Part shown: in pieces, positions 1 through 10,429 of the stretch
How the letters are laid out: every line of letters starts with the position of its first letter
Numbering within the stretch: the stretch's first letter is position 1
NCBI RefSeq assembly: GCF_014202945.1
Contig: NZ_JACHHW010000005.1
Location: forward strand, 1 to 64,000
Direction of reading: 5' to 3'
Source: Zhongshania antarctica
GTDB taxonomy: Bacteria; Pseudomonadota; Gammaproteobacteria; Pseudomonadales; Spongiibacteraceae
DNA: 64,000 bases
Notes under the pieces: model-generated
Database searches by the model: none
Seen by the model: only the letters and a program-made list of their open reading frames with translations
What the model was told of the DNA's origin: nothing
Translations under genes and position numbers: made by a program

Positions 1-155
1 CTGCATTTATGTAGGTCACTTGTTTCTGAAAATTGCTGTCGCAATCTCAACCAACAAGCACCCACACGAATTGTCTAATCTTGTCTTGTTAAATAACTCA
101 AAACCGCCGGGGTTTTGATATCCGCTTAAGCTCTTGTCCTTAAGCGAGGAGGCGT
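1..155 (-). promoter_or_regulatory. rRNA operon leader with boxB/boxA-like antitermination signals
   Basis: Read on the minus strand, the region after the two promoters contains an early hairpin (arms 124-130 and 139-145), a second hairpin with arms 99-105 and 111-117, and then a boxA-like TTATTTAACAA at 86-96. A stem-loop followed by boxA is the usual layout of rrn antitermination leaders. The following stretch, including the CAATTCGTGTGGGTGC type of sequence near 58-73 and a small hairpin at 32-45, resembles gammaproteobacterial rrn leader or spacer DNA. The 16S gene itself would lie beyond base 1. The assignment rests on motifs and on the tyrS-rrn order I remember from Pseudomonas. Confidence 0.7.
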
Positions 156-183
156 ATTATATACATCTCAGCCTCCGTAGCAA
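156..183 (-). promoter_or_regulatory. rRNA operon promoter P2 (proximal)
   Basis: On the minus strand this reads TTGCTA, a 16-base spacer, then TATAAT (-35 at 178-183, -10 at 156-161). The -10 is followed by the discriminator ACGCCTCCTC. It is almost identical around the -10 to the upstream promoter at 275-302, as expected for tandem rrn promoters. Confidence 0.7.
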
Positions 184-274
184 GTAGTTTTTTAAACTTT
201 CTCACCACCTCAACCGCTTCGTTTTACTGCTTGCTCCACCTCGGTGAGGTCCGCGTCAGCTGTTGAGGAGGCGC

Positions 275-302
275 ATTATAGACGCGCAGCTTTAGGAGTC
301 AA
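275..302 (-). promoter_or_regulatory. rRNA operon promoter P1 (distal)
   Basis: On the minus strand this reads TTGACT, a 16-base spacer and a perfect TATAAT (-35 at 297-302, -10 at 275-280), then the GC-rich discriminator GCGCCTCCTC. The sequence upstream of the -35 (303-330) is A/T-rich and could act as an UP element. A consensus core with a GC-rich discriminator is typical of stringently controlled stable-RNA promoters. DksA, which acts on such promoters, is encoded at 14544. Confidence 0.75.
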
Positions 303-393
303 CACACTTCTGCAATCATTTTGAAATACTTGCAAAGACGTACACTTAACGAACAAATCGGCTAAATATCATGCAGTTATCCGCAACAATTGA

Positions 394-1695
394 TCACTTA
401 AAGACCAGCATTTGATACTTCTTTTTACCGAGCTTAATAACGTAGTACTTATCAAACAGCGCATTAGCTGCTGCAAACACCGATTCGGCAGCCATATTGT
501 CTTCCAAACCTACCGCCATAGCATTCACCTGAACCGCATTGCGACCTAGGGCGTCTTTAATTTGCTTACCTGCCCCCATACCGATATCAGCCAATAGCTG
601 AGTAAGCGGCCGATCAAGCAGCTCACTTCTGTCTAATATAGCGGTAGGCAAACCATCTAATTGCAATTGCGCGAGGTCGCTGGCCGACAACTCTGCCAAA
701 TCACCCGAGAACAACGCTTCGGTTATACGCTGCGCGCCAGCCAACTCCTCATCACCATGGATCAGGCTCGTCATCTGCTCAGCAAGAATGCGCTGAGCAC
801 CGGGGCGACCCGCTTCCTTATCCGCCTGTTCTATTGCGTCAATCTCTGCGAGCGACAGAAAGGTAAAGTAACGCAAGAATTTATACACGTCGGCATCTGC
901 CGTCCCCAACCAAAACTGGTAAAAGGCATAAGGAGAGGTTTTGGCCGGATCGAGCCATACGGTGCCTGATTCCGTTTTACCGAATTTGGTGCCGTCGGAC
1001 TTCGTCACCAACGGCATGGTTAAACCATGAACTGCAACGCCGTGTTGACGACGAGTGAGGTCCACCCCCGCAATGATATTGCCCCATTGATCCGAGCCGC
1101 CCAACTGTAAGGTGCAACCATTACGCTTATACAGCTCGGAAAAATCCATGCCCTGCAATAAGGAGTAACTGAACTCCGTAAAGGAGATCCCGGAGCCCTC
1201 TCTATTAAGGCGCTGTTTAACCGACTCTTTGGCGATCATATTATTAATAGTAAAGTGCTTACCGATATCCCGCAAAAACTCCAGCGCCGACATTTGACCA
1301 AACCAATCTAGATTATTAGCTACTTCCGCCGCATTCTCGCCGCTGTCAAAATCGATAAAGCGCGACACCTGGCCTTTTAGCCTATCCGCCCAGTTAGCGA
1401 CAATATCCGGCGTATTCAGCTGGCGCTCCTGAGCCTTAAAGCTTGGATCACCTATTAAGCCCGTAGCACCGCCCACCAAGGCGATCGGCTTATGGCCAGC
1501 CTGCTGGAAGCGTCGCAGCGCCAACAAAGGCACTAAGTGACCGATATGAAGACTATCCGCTGTTGGATCAAAGCCACAATAGAGGGTGCGCATCTCACTG
1601 GACAAATACTCTGACAGACCATTTTCACCCGTCATTTGCGCGACCAAGCCGCGCGCTTCTAATTCCGTGAGTAATTCTGCATTTACCGCTGTCAT
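394..1695 (-). CDS. tyrS: tyrosyl-tRNA synthetase
   Basis: Class I aminoacyl-tRNA synthetase charging tRNA-Tyr in the cytoplasm. The 433-residue product has the HIGH signature at residues 50-53, a KFGKT version of the KMSKS loop near residue 237, the GGSDQWGN tyrosine-pocket segment and a C-terminal S4-like RNA-binding tail. Upstream in-frame TTG (1713) and ATG (1710) codons exist. I chose the ATG at 1695 because AAGG lies 8 bases before it and the product then begins MTAVNAELL with the usual family length. It is followed on the same strand by rRNA operon promoters and is divergent from the M23 peptidase gene, an order I recall from Pseudomonas. Confidence 0.96.
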   Translation of the reverse strand: MTAVNAELLTELEARGLVAQMTGENGLSEYLSSEMRTLYCGFDPTADSLHIGHLVPLLALRRFQQAGHKPIALVGGATGLIGDPSFKAQERQLNTPDIVANWADRLKGQVSRFIDFDSGENAAEVANNLDWFGQMSALEFLRDIGKHFTINNMIAKESVKQRLNREGSGISFTEFSYSLLQGMDFSELYKRNGCTLQLGGSDQWGNIIAGVDLTRRQHGVAVHGLTMPLVTKSDGTKFGKTESGTVWLDPAKTSPYAFYQFWLGTADADVYKFLRYFTFLSLAEIDAIEQADKEAGRPGAQRILAEQMTSLIHGDEELAGAQRITEALFSGDLAELSASDLAQLQLDGLPTAILDRSELLDRPLTQLLADIGMGAGKQIKDALGRNAVQVNAMAVGLEDNMAAESVFAAANALFDKYYVIKLGKKKYQMLVFK

Positions 1696-1779
1696 ACCGT
1701 CGACCTTCATCAAAGGAAAAGCGCAAGCAACCTACACATAAGGCGCTTGCGACACCAAGAAACTGATTGAGAAGGCGGC

Positions 1780-1807
1780 AAGATACAACAACCAAACTGA
1801 AATGCAA
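1780..1807 (-). promoter_or_regulatory. candidate sigma-70 promoter for tyrS
   Basis: The minus strand reads TTGCAT (1802-1807), a 16-base spacer and TATCTT (1780-1785), about 85 bases before the chosen tyrS start. The match is moderate and unsupported by other data. Confidence 0.4.
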
Positions 1808-1874
1808 ACCGAGAAAGGCTGACAGGCCCGCGCCCACAAGCTAGAATCTACTTTAACTTTCGGTTAATACGAAC

Positions 1875-1902
1875 TTTTGCAGCACTGTACATTTGTTATA
1901 CT
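1875..1902 (+). promoter_or_regulatory. candidate promoter for the M23 peptidase-anmK pair
   Basis: TTTTGC at 1875-1880 and TATACT at 1897-1902 are separated by 16 bases and sit about 40 bases before the start codon at 1942. The -10 is good and the -35 poor. Confidence 0.4.
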
Positions 1903-1941
1903 GAGCAAAAAATCACCAGCAAGGTATGAAGTAGCGAAACT

Positions 1942-3279
1942 ATGCAGAACTGGATTCCCAAACGGCATGCCATGCGCAAATCACCCGCAGGCAAGTTTCC
2001 CCGTCGCCATTTAGCGCTGGCAGCATCGACACTTATTGCCCTAGGGTTAGCGCTACTCTTATTGCCGGGCGAAAATGCCGAAGCCAAGCGCACCGCCATC
2101 CCCCTCGACTTGGAACTCACACCAAGCAGAGTCAGCACCGCGCCTGAAGTAGCACCCGTTGTTACAGAACAAGCGTGGAAGGAAATCCCAGTTAAAAATG
2201 GCGACTCTCTCTCAGCCATATTTAGTCGCGCCGACCTCAGCCCCCAAGACCTCCACGAACTAGTGAGCAGCTCCGCCAAAGCCAAGGCCCTCAATAAAAT
2301 TCGGCCGGGCCAAAAGCTGTCTTTCAAAATTAGCGACGACGGCCAACTTGAGGCAATGAGCTTCCAGATAGACAAGCTAAACAGTATTGTCTTTGAACGC
2401 GGTGTCACCGGCTTCACCACCACCAAGATGACCGAAACACCGGAAATTCGTCAACGCGTTGCCAGCGCCACGATCACGTCTTCCTTATATAGAGCCGCCC
2501 AAGATGCAGGCGTTAGCCAAGGCATTATCATGGAACTCGCCAATATTTTTGGTGGGGTTTTAGACTTTGTTTACGATGTACGCAAAGATGACTACTTTAT
2601 TGTTATCTATGAAGAGCTGTACTTAAACGGCGAATTACTGAGTAGTGGCCAAATTCTCGCCGCGCAGTACTTTAACCGCGGTAAATCCTTTGAAGCCTAC
2701 CGCTATATCAACAAGCAAGGCGAAGTCGACTACTTCTCCGAAGCGGGCGAAAGCATGCGCAAAGCCTTCTTGCGCGCCCCCCTGGATTTCACCCGCATCA
2801 GCTCGGGCTTCAACCCCAAACGCCTGCACCCGGTATTTAAAACCGTGCGCCCCCACCGAGGGGTTGATTACGCAGCCCCCCGAGGCACACCCGTGTACGC
2901 CGCCGGCGATGGCCGCGTCGCCGACGCAGGCTATTCAAAAGCCAATGGTAACTACGTGTTTATTAAGCACGGCGAAGCGTATATGACCAAATACTTGCAC
3001 CTGCACAAACGGGCCGTCTCGAAAGGCGATCGCGTTCGGCAGCGGGAAACAATCGGCTGGGTTGGATCAACCGGTTACGCCACCGGCCCCCACTTACACT
3101 ACGAATTTTTACTCAACGGCGTGCACCGCAATCCAGCGACTATCGTAAAACAATTGCCCGCGCCCAAAAAAGTGGCCGCTGGCGCCATGCCTGAATTCAA
3201 AGCGCAAATAGCTGGCATGCAGCTGCAACTCAGAACCTATGCGGCGCAGCGCAACTACACCGGCGTTGATGCAGGCTAA
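1942..3279 (+). CDS. LysM/OapA-type M23 family murein endopeptidase
   Basis: Probable periplasmic zinc endopeptidase cutting peptide cross-links of peptidoglycan (MepM-like). The 445 residues begin with a basic stretch and one hydrophobic segment (about residues 23-42), a signal anchor or signal peptide. A LysM/OapA-like region follows (about 72-125, with KNGDSLSAIF), then a linker, then the M23 domain with all metal ligands: HRGVD near 305, HLH near 352 and GPHLHYEF near 383. An internal ATG at 1969 is an alternative start, because no strong ribosome site decides between them. The stop overlaps the anmK start by one base (TAATG), implying translational coupling and a joint role in cell-wall turnover. 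Confidence 0.9.
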   Translation: MQNWIPKRHAMRKSPAGKFPRRHLALAASTLIALGLALLLLPGENAEAKRTAIPLDLELTPSRVSTAPEVAPVVTEQAWKEIPVKNGDSLSAIFSRADLSPQDLHELVSSSAKAKALNKIRPGQKLSFKISDDGQLEAMSFQIDKLNSIVFERGVTGFTTTKMTETPEIRQRVASATITSSLYRAAQDAGVSQGIIMELANIFGGVLDFVYDVRKDDYFIVIYEELYLNGELLSSGQILAAQYFNRGKSFEAYRYINKQGEVDYFSEAGESMRKAFLRAPLDFTRISSGFNPKRLHPVFKTVRPHRGVDYAAPRGTPVYAAGDGRVADAGYSKANGNYVFIKHGEAYMTKYLHLHKRAVSKGDRVRQRETIGWVGSTGYATGPHLHYEFLLNGVHRNPATIVKQLPAPKKVAAGAMPEFKAQIAGMQLQLRTYAAQRNYTGVDAG

Positions 3280-4400
3280 TGAGCAAACACTACTATATTG
3301 GCCTCATGTCGGGCACCAGCCTAGATGCGATTGACGCCACATTAATCAGTAGCGATGAAGACCACATCGAGCTGGTGCACAGCATTTCGAGCGCATTACC
3401 GCTGGCTGTCAAAGCGCAAATACTTGAACTCTGTGACGGCACCAGCAAAGAAATTGAATTACTCGGCAGGCTTGATCGTGAATTGGGCAGCATTTTCGCG
3501 CAAGCCGCGCTCGATTTGTGCCAATCCGCAGGAATCTCTCCCTCAGCAATACGCGCCATTGGCAGCCATGGCCAAACCGTTCGTCACCGGCCACCCGACG
3601 AGCAGCGCGCTAGCGACATTGCGTTTACCCTGCAAATTGGAGACCCCAATACCATTGCTGAAATTTCGGGTATTACCACTGTTGCCGATTTCCGTCGCCG
3701 GGATATTGCCGCTGGCGGCCAGGGCGCTCCGCTAGTCCCCGCCTTTCACGTTGCCGCATTCGGCCAAGCAGGCATAGAGCGCTTGATTGTCAATATTGGC
3801 GGCATGGCGAACATTAGCCTACTAAAAGCCGATGGCAAGGTAATTGGTTTTGACACTGGCCCCGGCAATATTCTAATGGACAGCTGGATAATGCATTGCC
3901 AAGGCCATGCCTTTGATCGGGATGGCGCATGGGCGCAAAGCGGAAAACTGAATCAAGACCTCTTAGAGACCTTGCTACAAGACCCTTATTACGCGGTGCA
4001 CGGCCCCAAAAGCACTGGCCGCGAACAATTTAATTTAGTGCAACTGCTTAACGCTCTGGAATCACTTCCACGCATACCGCCAGCAGATGTTCAGGCGACA
4101 TTACTCGAACTCACTGCGCGCAGTATTTGTGACGCCATAGGCCGATGCAGCCAAAAGGATTCTGAGGTTTTTATTTGCGGGGGCGGCAGCGCCAACCATG
4201 CACTCTTCTCTCGAATTCAAGCGCTCTTAGCTGACCGTAAAGTGGCTACAACAGAAGCCTTAGAAATTCACCCAGACTGGGTAGAAGCTGCGGCCTTCGC
4301 CTGGCTGGCAAAACAGAATATTATGGGTTTAGCTGGCAATGTGCCCGCGGTGACGGGCGCCAAAGGACCGCGCATATTAGGCGCGGTGTATCCCGGCTAA
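3279..4400 (+). CDS. anmK: anhydro-N-acetylmuramic acid kinase
   Basis: ATP-dependent hydrolysis and phosphorylation of 1,6-anhydro-MurNAc to MurNAc-6-phosphate in the cytoplasm, part of peptidoglycan recycling. The 373-residue protein opens with the family signature MSGTSLDAID. It carries the sugar-kinase ATPase segments GQGAPLVPAFH, a DTGPGN phosphate loop near residue 192 and a GGGSAN adenosine motif near 303. The start overlaps the stop of the M23 peptidase by one base, so cutting of the wall and recycling of its fragments are expressed together. It is convergent with erpA, only 13 bases away. Confidence 0.96.
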   Translation: MSKHYYIGLMSGTSLDAIDATLISSDEDHIELVHSISSALPLAVKAQILELCDGTSKEIELLGRLDRELGSIFAQAALDLCQSAGISPSAIRAIGSHGQTVRHRPPDEQRASDIAFTLQIGDPNTIAEISGITTVADFRRRDIAAGGQGAPLVPAFHVAAFGQAGIERLIVNIGGMANISLLKADGKVIGFDTGPGNILMDSWIMHCQGHAFDRDGAWAQSGKLNQDLLETLLQDPYYAVHGPKSTGREQFNLVQLLNALESLPRIPPADVQATLLELTARSICDAIGRCSQKDSEVFICGGGSANHALFSRIQALLADRKVATTEALEIHPDWVEAAAFAWLAKQNIMGLAGNVPAVTGAKGPRILGAVYPG

Positions 4401-4413
4401 CGATACCGAGAAG

Positions 4414-4767
4414 TTAAACCGAGAACGAAGAGCCACAGCCGCAGGTTGTACTGGCATTGGGATTGCTAACTACAAAGCGCGAACCCTCTAAGCCTTCGGT
4501 ATAATCTAGCTGAGCACCATCTATATACTGGTAGCTCAGAGGGTCAACCAGTACCACAACACCATCTCGCTCCACCAAGGTATCGTCTTCTTCAGCGAGT
4601 TCGTCAAAAGTAAAACCGTACTGAAAACCCGAGCAGCCACCACCGGTGACGAACACGCGTAACTTTAGATCGTCATTGGCCTCTTCAGCCACCAAATTTT
4701 TTACCTTCGCCACAGCCCGATCCGTCAAGGTCAGCACTGTGGGGGTAAATTGTTCAACTGCAGACAT
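4414..4767 (-). CDS. erpA: iron-sulfur cluster insertion protein ErpA
   Basis: A-type carrier delivering Fe-S clusters to apoproteins such as isoprenoid-pathway enzymes. The 117-residue product has the three cluster-binding cysteines in GGGCSGFQ and in the C-terminal CGCGSS. A longer reading frame extends to 4824, but the ATG at 4767 has AGGTGG five bases upstream and gives the normal family length. A perfect hairpin lies just upstream (4786-4805). The gene is downstream of argC on the same strand with a 135-base gap. Confidence 0.95.
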   Translation of the reverse strand: MSAVEQFTPTVLTLTDRAVAKVKNLVAEEANDDLKLRVFVTGGGCSGFQYGFTFDELAEEDDTLVERDGVVVLVDPLSYQYIDGAQLDYTEGLEGSRFVVSNPNASTTCGCGSSFSV

Positions 4768-4785
4768 AGTCCACCTCACAAACCA

Positions 4786-4805
4786 ACGACGCCGCTTGGC
4801 GTCGT
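4786..4805 (-). promoter_or_regulatory. perfect 8-bp stem-loop in the erpA leader
   Basis: ACGACGCC and GGCGTCGT are separated by a four-base loop about 18 bases before the erpA start, directly before its ribosome-binding site. There is no T-run on either side, so it does not look like a terminator. It may be an operator or an mRNA structure. Confidence 0.45.
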
Positions 4806-4902
4806 AAATAGGGTGATTATCCAATTCCCGACTAAATCAGTCAAGAATTAACCACCACTACTTTCCTTGTAGCAGGCCCTAAGCCGGTTTTAAGGGAACC
4901 GC

Positions 4903-5943
4903 CTATGGCATCAAGGCCAAACCCTGTAAACCCATGGTTTCGGGTAAACCGAACATCAAGTTCATATTTTGAATAGCCTGCCCCGAAGCTCCTTTAACCA
5001 AATTATCGATCGCCGAGAGGACCACAAGCGTGTCCCTATTTTGAGGGCGATACAGCGCTATGCGGCACATATTACTACCACGCACCGTGCGCGTCTGAGG
5101 CGTGCTCCCCAGGTGCATCACATCAACAAAAGGTGCATCTGCGTAGCGCTTTTCAAACAAAAACTGTATTTCATCTAAGGGCACCGCTGGGTCGATCATC
5201 TCAGCATACATGGTGGCGTGAATACCCCGCACCTGAGGGAGCAGATGTGGCGTGAACGTTAAACCCACTGGCCCTTTCGCCGCGAGCGCCAATTCTTGTT
5301 CAATTTCAGGCAGGTGACGATGACCGCCAACCCCATAAGCCTTAAAACTCTCTGACAATTCCGTAAACAAATTATCGATCTTAGCCTGACGCCCAGCACC
5401 GCTAACCCCTGAGGCCGCACTGACAATTAAGCGACTAGGATCAACCAGCTTCTCTTCCAGTAGCGGAATGAGACCTAACTGCACCGCCGTGGGGTAGCAG
5501 CCAGGACAAGCAATTAACTTCGCGCTGCGGATTTTTTCAGCGTTGCGCTCGGGTAAGCCGTAAACTGCAGTGGCCAGAACATCGGGGCAAACATGCGTTT
5601 CGTGATACCACTTAGACCACAAGTCAGCATCAGTGATACGGAAGTCAGCGGACAAGTCGATAACACGAGTTCCCGCCGCCAGTAATTCCGGCACCATATT
5701 CATGGCAACATTGTGGGGCGTCGCAAAGAACACCACGTCGCACGTCGCAAGCAATTTCACATCTGGCGTCGAAAACCGCAGGTCCATCGCCCCGCGCAAA
5801 CTGGGGAACAGCTCGTCAACCGACACACCCTCTTCCGCGCGCGAGGTAATCATCACCACTTCGGCCTCGGCATGCGTCGACAACAAACGCAGCAACTCCA
5901 CGCCGGTATAACCCGTACCACCTACAATTCCGACTTTTAACAC
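4903..5943 (-). CDS. argC: N-acetyl-gamma-glutamyl-phosphate reductase
   Basis: NADPH-dependent reduction of N-acetylglutamyl-5-phosphate to the semialdehyde in arginine biosynthesis. The 346-residue protein starts with the dinucleotide-binding loop [10 protein letters not shown] and contains the catalytic-cysteine segment ACPGCYPTA near residue 147 and a GGHRHLPEI segment. Translation starts at a GTG with the Shine-Dalgarno sequence AAGGAGAG five bases upstream. It lies between the CLC channel gene and erpA on the same strand. Confidence 0.96.
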   Translation of the reverse strand: MLKVGIVGGTGYTGVELLRLLSTHAEAEVVMITSRAEEGVSVDELFPSLRGAMDLRFSTPDVKLLATCDVVFFATPHNVAMNMVPELLAAGTRVIDLSADFRITDADLWSKWYHETHVCPDVLATAVYGLPERNAEKIRSAKLIACPGCYPTAVQLGLIPLLEEKLVDPSRLIVSAASGVSGAGRQAKIDNLFTELSESFKAYGVGGHRHLPEIEQELALAAKGPVGLTFTPHLLPQVRGIHATMYAEMIDPAVPLDEIQFLFEKRYADAPFVDVMHLGSTPQTRTVRGSNMCRIALYRPQNRDTLVVLSAIDNLVKGASGQAIQNMNLMFGLPETMGLQGLALMP

Positions 5944-5969
5944 CTAAACTCTCCTTCATTCACCGAATA

Positions 5970-7376
5970 TTATTTAGTGATTTGCACTTCTTCTACCTGC
6001 GCTGCTGGCAACGGCTCCGCTTTATCGCGAAGTAAATGCTCCCAGCCACGCAGCAAATCCTTAGCCAATACATGATAGACCGGTTCTGGCATAATTAATT
6101 TCGATACCGCCGTTGCCGTCAGCGCGCTCACCATTAGCGCCGGCAGTATATCGTGGTTATTGCCGGTCAACTCCAGCACAATCACAAAGGCTGTAATTGG
6201 CCGCTGTACAACACCTGCAAAGTAACTCGCCATGCCCACCAAAATCAATGACACCGCAGGCACCTGCGGGAACAGCGTACCCATTGCGGAACCTAACTCC
6301 GCCCCCGCCGCCAAGCTTGGCGAAAAAATCCCGCCGGGAATACCACTAAAATAGGTTAGCAAGGTTGCCAGCATTTTGCCGACAGCCGTGAGCCAGCTTG
6401 CCTCGTCCTCTCCCGCCAGTAGCGCCTTAGCTTCCACATAGCCACTACCCATGGTTAAACCGCCAGATAAAATGGCCATCACCGCGAGCACCAAACCGAT
6501 GCAAAACGCGACCCGCAGCGGCCATTGCTGAACCAGCGGCGCAATGGCACGGTTACCCTGCACCAGCAGCACACTAAACAAACCGCCCATTAAACCGCAG
6601 GCCGCGCTTACACCGATAATATAGGGGTAATAAGCAAACGGCATGGCGGAAACTTCTGGCACGCCAAAGTAGCTGTAATGCCCAGCAAAGGCCAATACCA
6701 CCACCCCCGACAGGATGATTGCCATGATAAAGGTACCCGTGGTACGCGCCTCCATCGACTGCTGCAACTCTTCAATGGCAAATACAATACCCGCCAAGGG
6801 CGCATTAAAGGCTGCCGACACGCCCGCCGCGCCGCCGGCAACGATCAAACTGCTTTCCACTTGCCGCTGCTTGAGTTTTGCCCAGCAGCCAAATTTATAC
6901 ATGATTGCCGCACCAACATGCACGCTTGGCCCCTCTCGCCCCACCGTCGCCCCAACCAACAAGCCGGCGCAGGTAAGCAAAACCTTTAGCGTTGCCACCC
7001 GCAGCGATAAGAATGGTCCTCGCAACCAGTGGTAGCTTTGCTTGTGGGCGAGTAACACCTGGGGAATACCGCTCCCCCGCGAAGCCTTCCCGCCTTTATT
7101 CATCACCCACACAATCCCGACCAAGCCCAGCGGCGTAATCAGCAAAAACAGGTAGGGGTTATAGGCAAACATAGTTTCAGTGAGGCCGTAGCTTTCTTCT
7201 GACAGCCAAGCAAAGCCCTGAATGACTAAGCCAACGGTTAAAGCGCCCAACCAAAAAACCCCACGGGTTTTCCAGTCTTCAACCGTACCGAGTTGACGAC
7301 GAGTATGCCGATTGCCCAAAACCCACCACAGACGAAGCCTGCGAGCAGTTCGGGTGCGTTTCCTGTTGGTCGTCAT
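5970..7376 (-). CDS. CLC-family chloride channel or H+/Cl- exchanger
   Basis: Inner-membrane anion transport protein with about ten to twelve hydrophobic helices. The CLC selectivity motifs are all present: GSGIPQV, GREGPSVH (carrying the gating glutamate, which suggests an exchanger) and GIFSPSLAAGAE. The frame is open to 7463; the ATG at 7376, giving 468 residues starting MTTNRKR, places the basic N-terminus before the first helix. The ribosome site is weak at all candidate starts, so the exact start is uncertain. No CBS domains follow the membrane part. It is divergent from the hemJ-hemL-hemB block. Confidence 0.88.
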   Translation of the reverse strand: MTTNRKRTRTARRLRLWWVLGNRHTRRQLGTVEDWKTRGVFWLGALTVGLVIQGFAWLSEESYGLTETMFAYNPYLFLLITPLGLVGIVWVMNKGGKASRGSGIPQVLLAHKQSYHWLRGPFLSLRVATLKVLLTCAGLLVGATVGREGPSVHVGAAIMYKFGCWAKLKQRQVESSLIVAGGAAGVSAAFNAPLAGIVFAIEELQQSMEARTTGTFIMAIILSGVVVLAFAGHYSYFGVPEVSAMPFAYYPYIIGVSAACGLMGGLFSVLLVQGNRAIAPLVQQWPLRVAFCIGLVLAVMAILSGGLTMGSGYVEAKALLAGEDEASWLTAVGKMLATLLTYFSGIPGGIFSPSLAAGAELGSAMGTLFPQVPAVSLILVGMASYFAGVVQRPITAFVIVLELTGNNHDILPALMVSALTATAVSKLIMPEPVYHVLAKDLLRGWEHLLRDKAEPLPAAQVEEVQITK

Positions 7377-7548
7377 AATATTAAGGGGCCTGTGCAGGCA
7401 GTAGCGCAAAAACCAACGCTCAGAATGAGATTCAGCACGAAAAAAACTTGCGGCGGGCCGCATTTGGCTAAGGGATATTGTATGCTAAATCACTTGGCAC
7501 ACCCAGCGCCGACACATGTAATTTTGCCACCCCAACAGGATGCCTCCG

Positions 7549-7968
7549 ATGCTCTGGCTGAAGGCCTTTCATATCATTGCCGTTATCTGCTGGTTTGCCG
7601 GTATTTTTTACCTGCCCAGATTATTTGTTTACCACGCCATGAGCGAGGATCAAGCCACCCGCGATCAACTCAAGATCATGGAGCGTAAGCTCTATCGCTT
7701 TGTCACTCCCTTTGCCATTTTAACCGTGGTCTTTGGCGCACTCATGATTTATCAGCAGCCCAACTATTATCTCCAAGCTGGCTGGCTGCAGTTAAAACTG
7801 GTGTTTGTCGTCGGGCTGATCGCCTACCACCTGTATTGCGGTCACCTTGTTAAAGTCTTTGCCAGCGACCAAAATCAGCGCCGACATGTTTTTTATCGAT
7901 GGTTTAACGAAGCACCAGTTTTCGCCTTGTTTGCCATTGTGCTACTCGCCGTGCTGAAACCCTTTTAA
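7549..7968 (+). CDS. hemJ: protoporphyrinogen IX oxidase, HemJ type
   Basis: Four-helix membrane protein oxidising protoporphyrinogen IX to protoporphyrin IX late in heme synthesis. The 139-residue product has the family pattern LKAFHIIAVICWFAGIFYLP with its conserved histidine and a second one in FVYH. An ATG at 7540 is in frame, but AGGA lies about 8 bases before the ATG at 7549, which I prefer. It heads a run with hemL and hemB, which supports a heme role. Confidence 0.85.
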   Translation: MLWLKAFHIIAVICWFAGIFYLPRLFVYHAMSEDQATRDQLKIMERKLYRFVTPFAILTVVFGALMIYQQPNYYLQAGWLQLKLVFVVGLIAYHLYCGHLVKVFASDQNQRRHVFYRWFNEAPVFALFAIVLLAVLKPF

Positions 7969-8041
7969 GCCAGCGCTCGGCGCGGGATAATAGCCTACCG
8001 ATGTCGCCGAATTTCATTTATTTAATACAAGAAGCCTTTTT

Positions 8042-9325
8042 ATGAGCAGCTCAGAACAGTTATTTGAAGTCGCACGCCAATTTATCCCCGGCGGTGTTAA
8101 CAGCCCGGTCCGCGCCTTTAAAGCCGTCGGTGGTATCCCGCGCTTTATCGACCACGCCAAAGGCCCTTACCTTTTTGACGTCGACGGCAAAAAATACATC
8201 GACTACGTACTGTCATGGGGTCCAATGCTGCTCGGCCACGCCCACCCCGCCATCATTGCAAGAGTCACCGAGCAGTTACAAAAAGGCCTGAGTTTCGGCG
8301 CCCCCACTGAAATCGAAACCCAACTCGCCGCTAAAATTTGCGGCATCATGCCCGGCATGGACATGGTGCGCATGGTGAACTCCGGCACCGAAGCCACCAT
8401 GAGCGCAATTCGTTTGGCACGGGGCTACACCGGCCGTGACAAAATTATAAAATTTGAAGGCTGCTACCACGGCCACTCAGACTCGCTGCTAATTAAAGCC
8501 GGTTCTGGCGCGCTAACCCTTGGCGTGCCCAGTTCGCCCGGCGTTCCGGCCGCATTGGCAGAGCACACTATTACCCTCACCTATAACGACATTGAGGGTG
8601 TGCAAGCTGCTTTCAAAGAATTCGGCGAGCAAATAGCCTGCATTATTGTGGAACCCGTCGCCGGCAATATGAACTGCGTGCCGCCGATTCCGGGCTTTTT
8701 AGAGTGCCTGCGCGAGTGCTGCGACAAAAGCGGCAGCGTGCTGATTATTGATGAGGTGATGACCGGTTTCCGCCTAGGCCTGCAAGGTGCCCAAGGTTAT
8801 TACGGTGTGACCGCCGACATCACCTGCCTAGGCAAAGTTATTGGCGGTGGCATGCCAGTCGCAGCCTTTGGCGGCAAGCGTGAAATCATGAGCCATATCG
8901 CCCCCAGCGGGCCGGTGTACCAAGCGGGTACCTTGTCCGGCAACCCCGTCGCCATGGCGGCGGGCTTATGCATGTTAGAACACATCGAGAAAGCCGGGTT
9001 TTACGAGCCACTTTTCCAGCAAACCGACAAATTAATTAAGGGCCTGCGCGAACGCGCTTCGGCCGCTGGCATCGCCATGACCAGCAACCATGTGGGCACT
9101 ATGTTTGGGATGTTTTTTACCGACGCCGAGCACGTCACTAATTATCAGCAAGTCATGGCCTGCGATATCGAGCGTTTTAATCGCTTTTTCCACGGCATGT
9201 TGGCAGGCGGCGTTTATCTGGCCCCTGCATCCTACGAGGCCGGCTTTTTATCCGCCGCTCACAGCGACCAAGATATTGCCGACACACTGAATATAGCCGA
9301 ACGCGTTTTCGCCAACTTAAACTGA
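8042..9325 (+). CDS. hemL: glutamate-1-semialdehyde 2,1-aminomutase
   Basis: PLP enzyme converting glutamate-1-semialdehyde to 5-aminolevulinate, the C5 entry to tetrapyrroles. The 427 residues have the family start [13 protein letters not shown], the [15 protein letters not shown] cofactor segment, the [10 protein letters not shown] aspartate region and the Schiff-base lysine in [10 protein letters not shown] near residue 265. Only 73 bases separate it from hemJ and nine from hemB, so the three are probably one operon. Confidence 0.97.
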   Translation: MSSSEQLFEVARQFIPGGVNSPVRAFKAVGGIPRFIDHAKGPYLFDVDGKKYIDYVLSWGPMLLGHAHPAIIARVTEQLQKGLSFGAPTEIETQLAAKICGIMPGMDMVRMVNSGTEATMSAIRLARGYTGRDKIIKFEGCYHGHSDSLLIKAGSGALTLGVPSSPGVPAALAEHTITLTYNDIEGVQAAFKEFGEQIACIIVEPVAGNMNCVPPIPGFLECLRECCDKSGSVLIIDEVMTGFRLGLQGAQGYYGVTADITCLGKVIGGGMPVAAFGGKREIMSHIAPSGPVYQAGTLSGNPVAMAAGLCMLEHIEKAGFYEPLFQQTDKLIKGLRERASAAGIAMTSNHVGTMFGMFFTDAEHVTNYQQVMACDIERFNRFFHGMLAGGVYLAPASYEAGFLSAAHSDQDIADTLNIAERVFANLN

Positions 9326-10345
<1,020 letters not shown>

Positions 10346-10429
10346 TATTTACCCTGTCACAGACAGGTACTATGGTTGGAACAACGCGAAATAATTAAAG
10401 TATTAAAAAAATACCAAGGGGAATAAATC

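Noticed and set aside
1896-2426. 176-codon frame antisense to the M23 peptidase
   Set aside because: Shadow of a well-supported gene with complete catalytic motifs.
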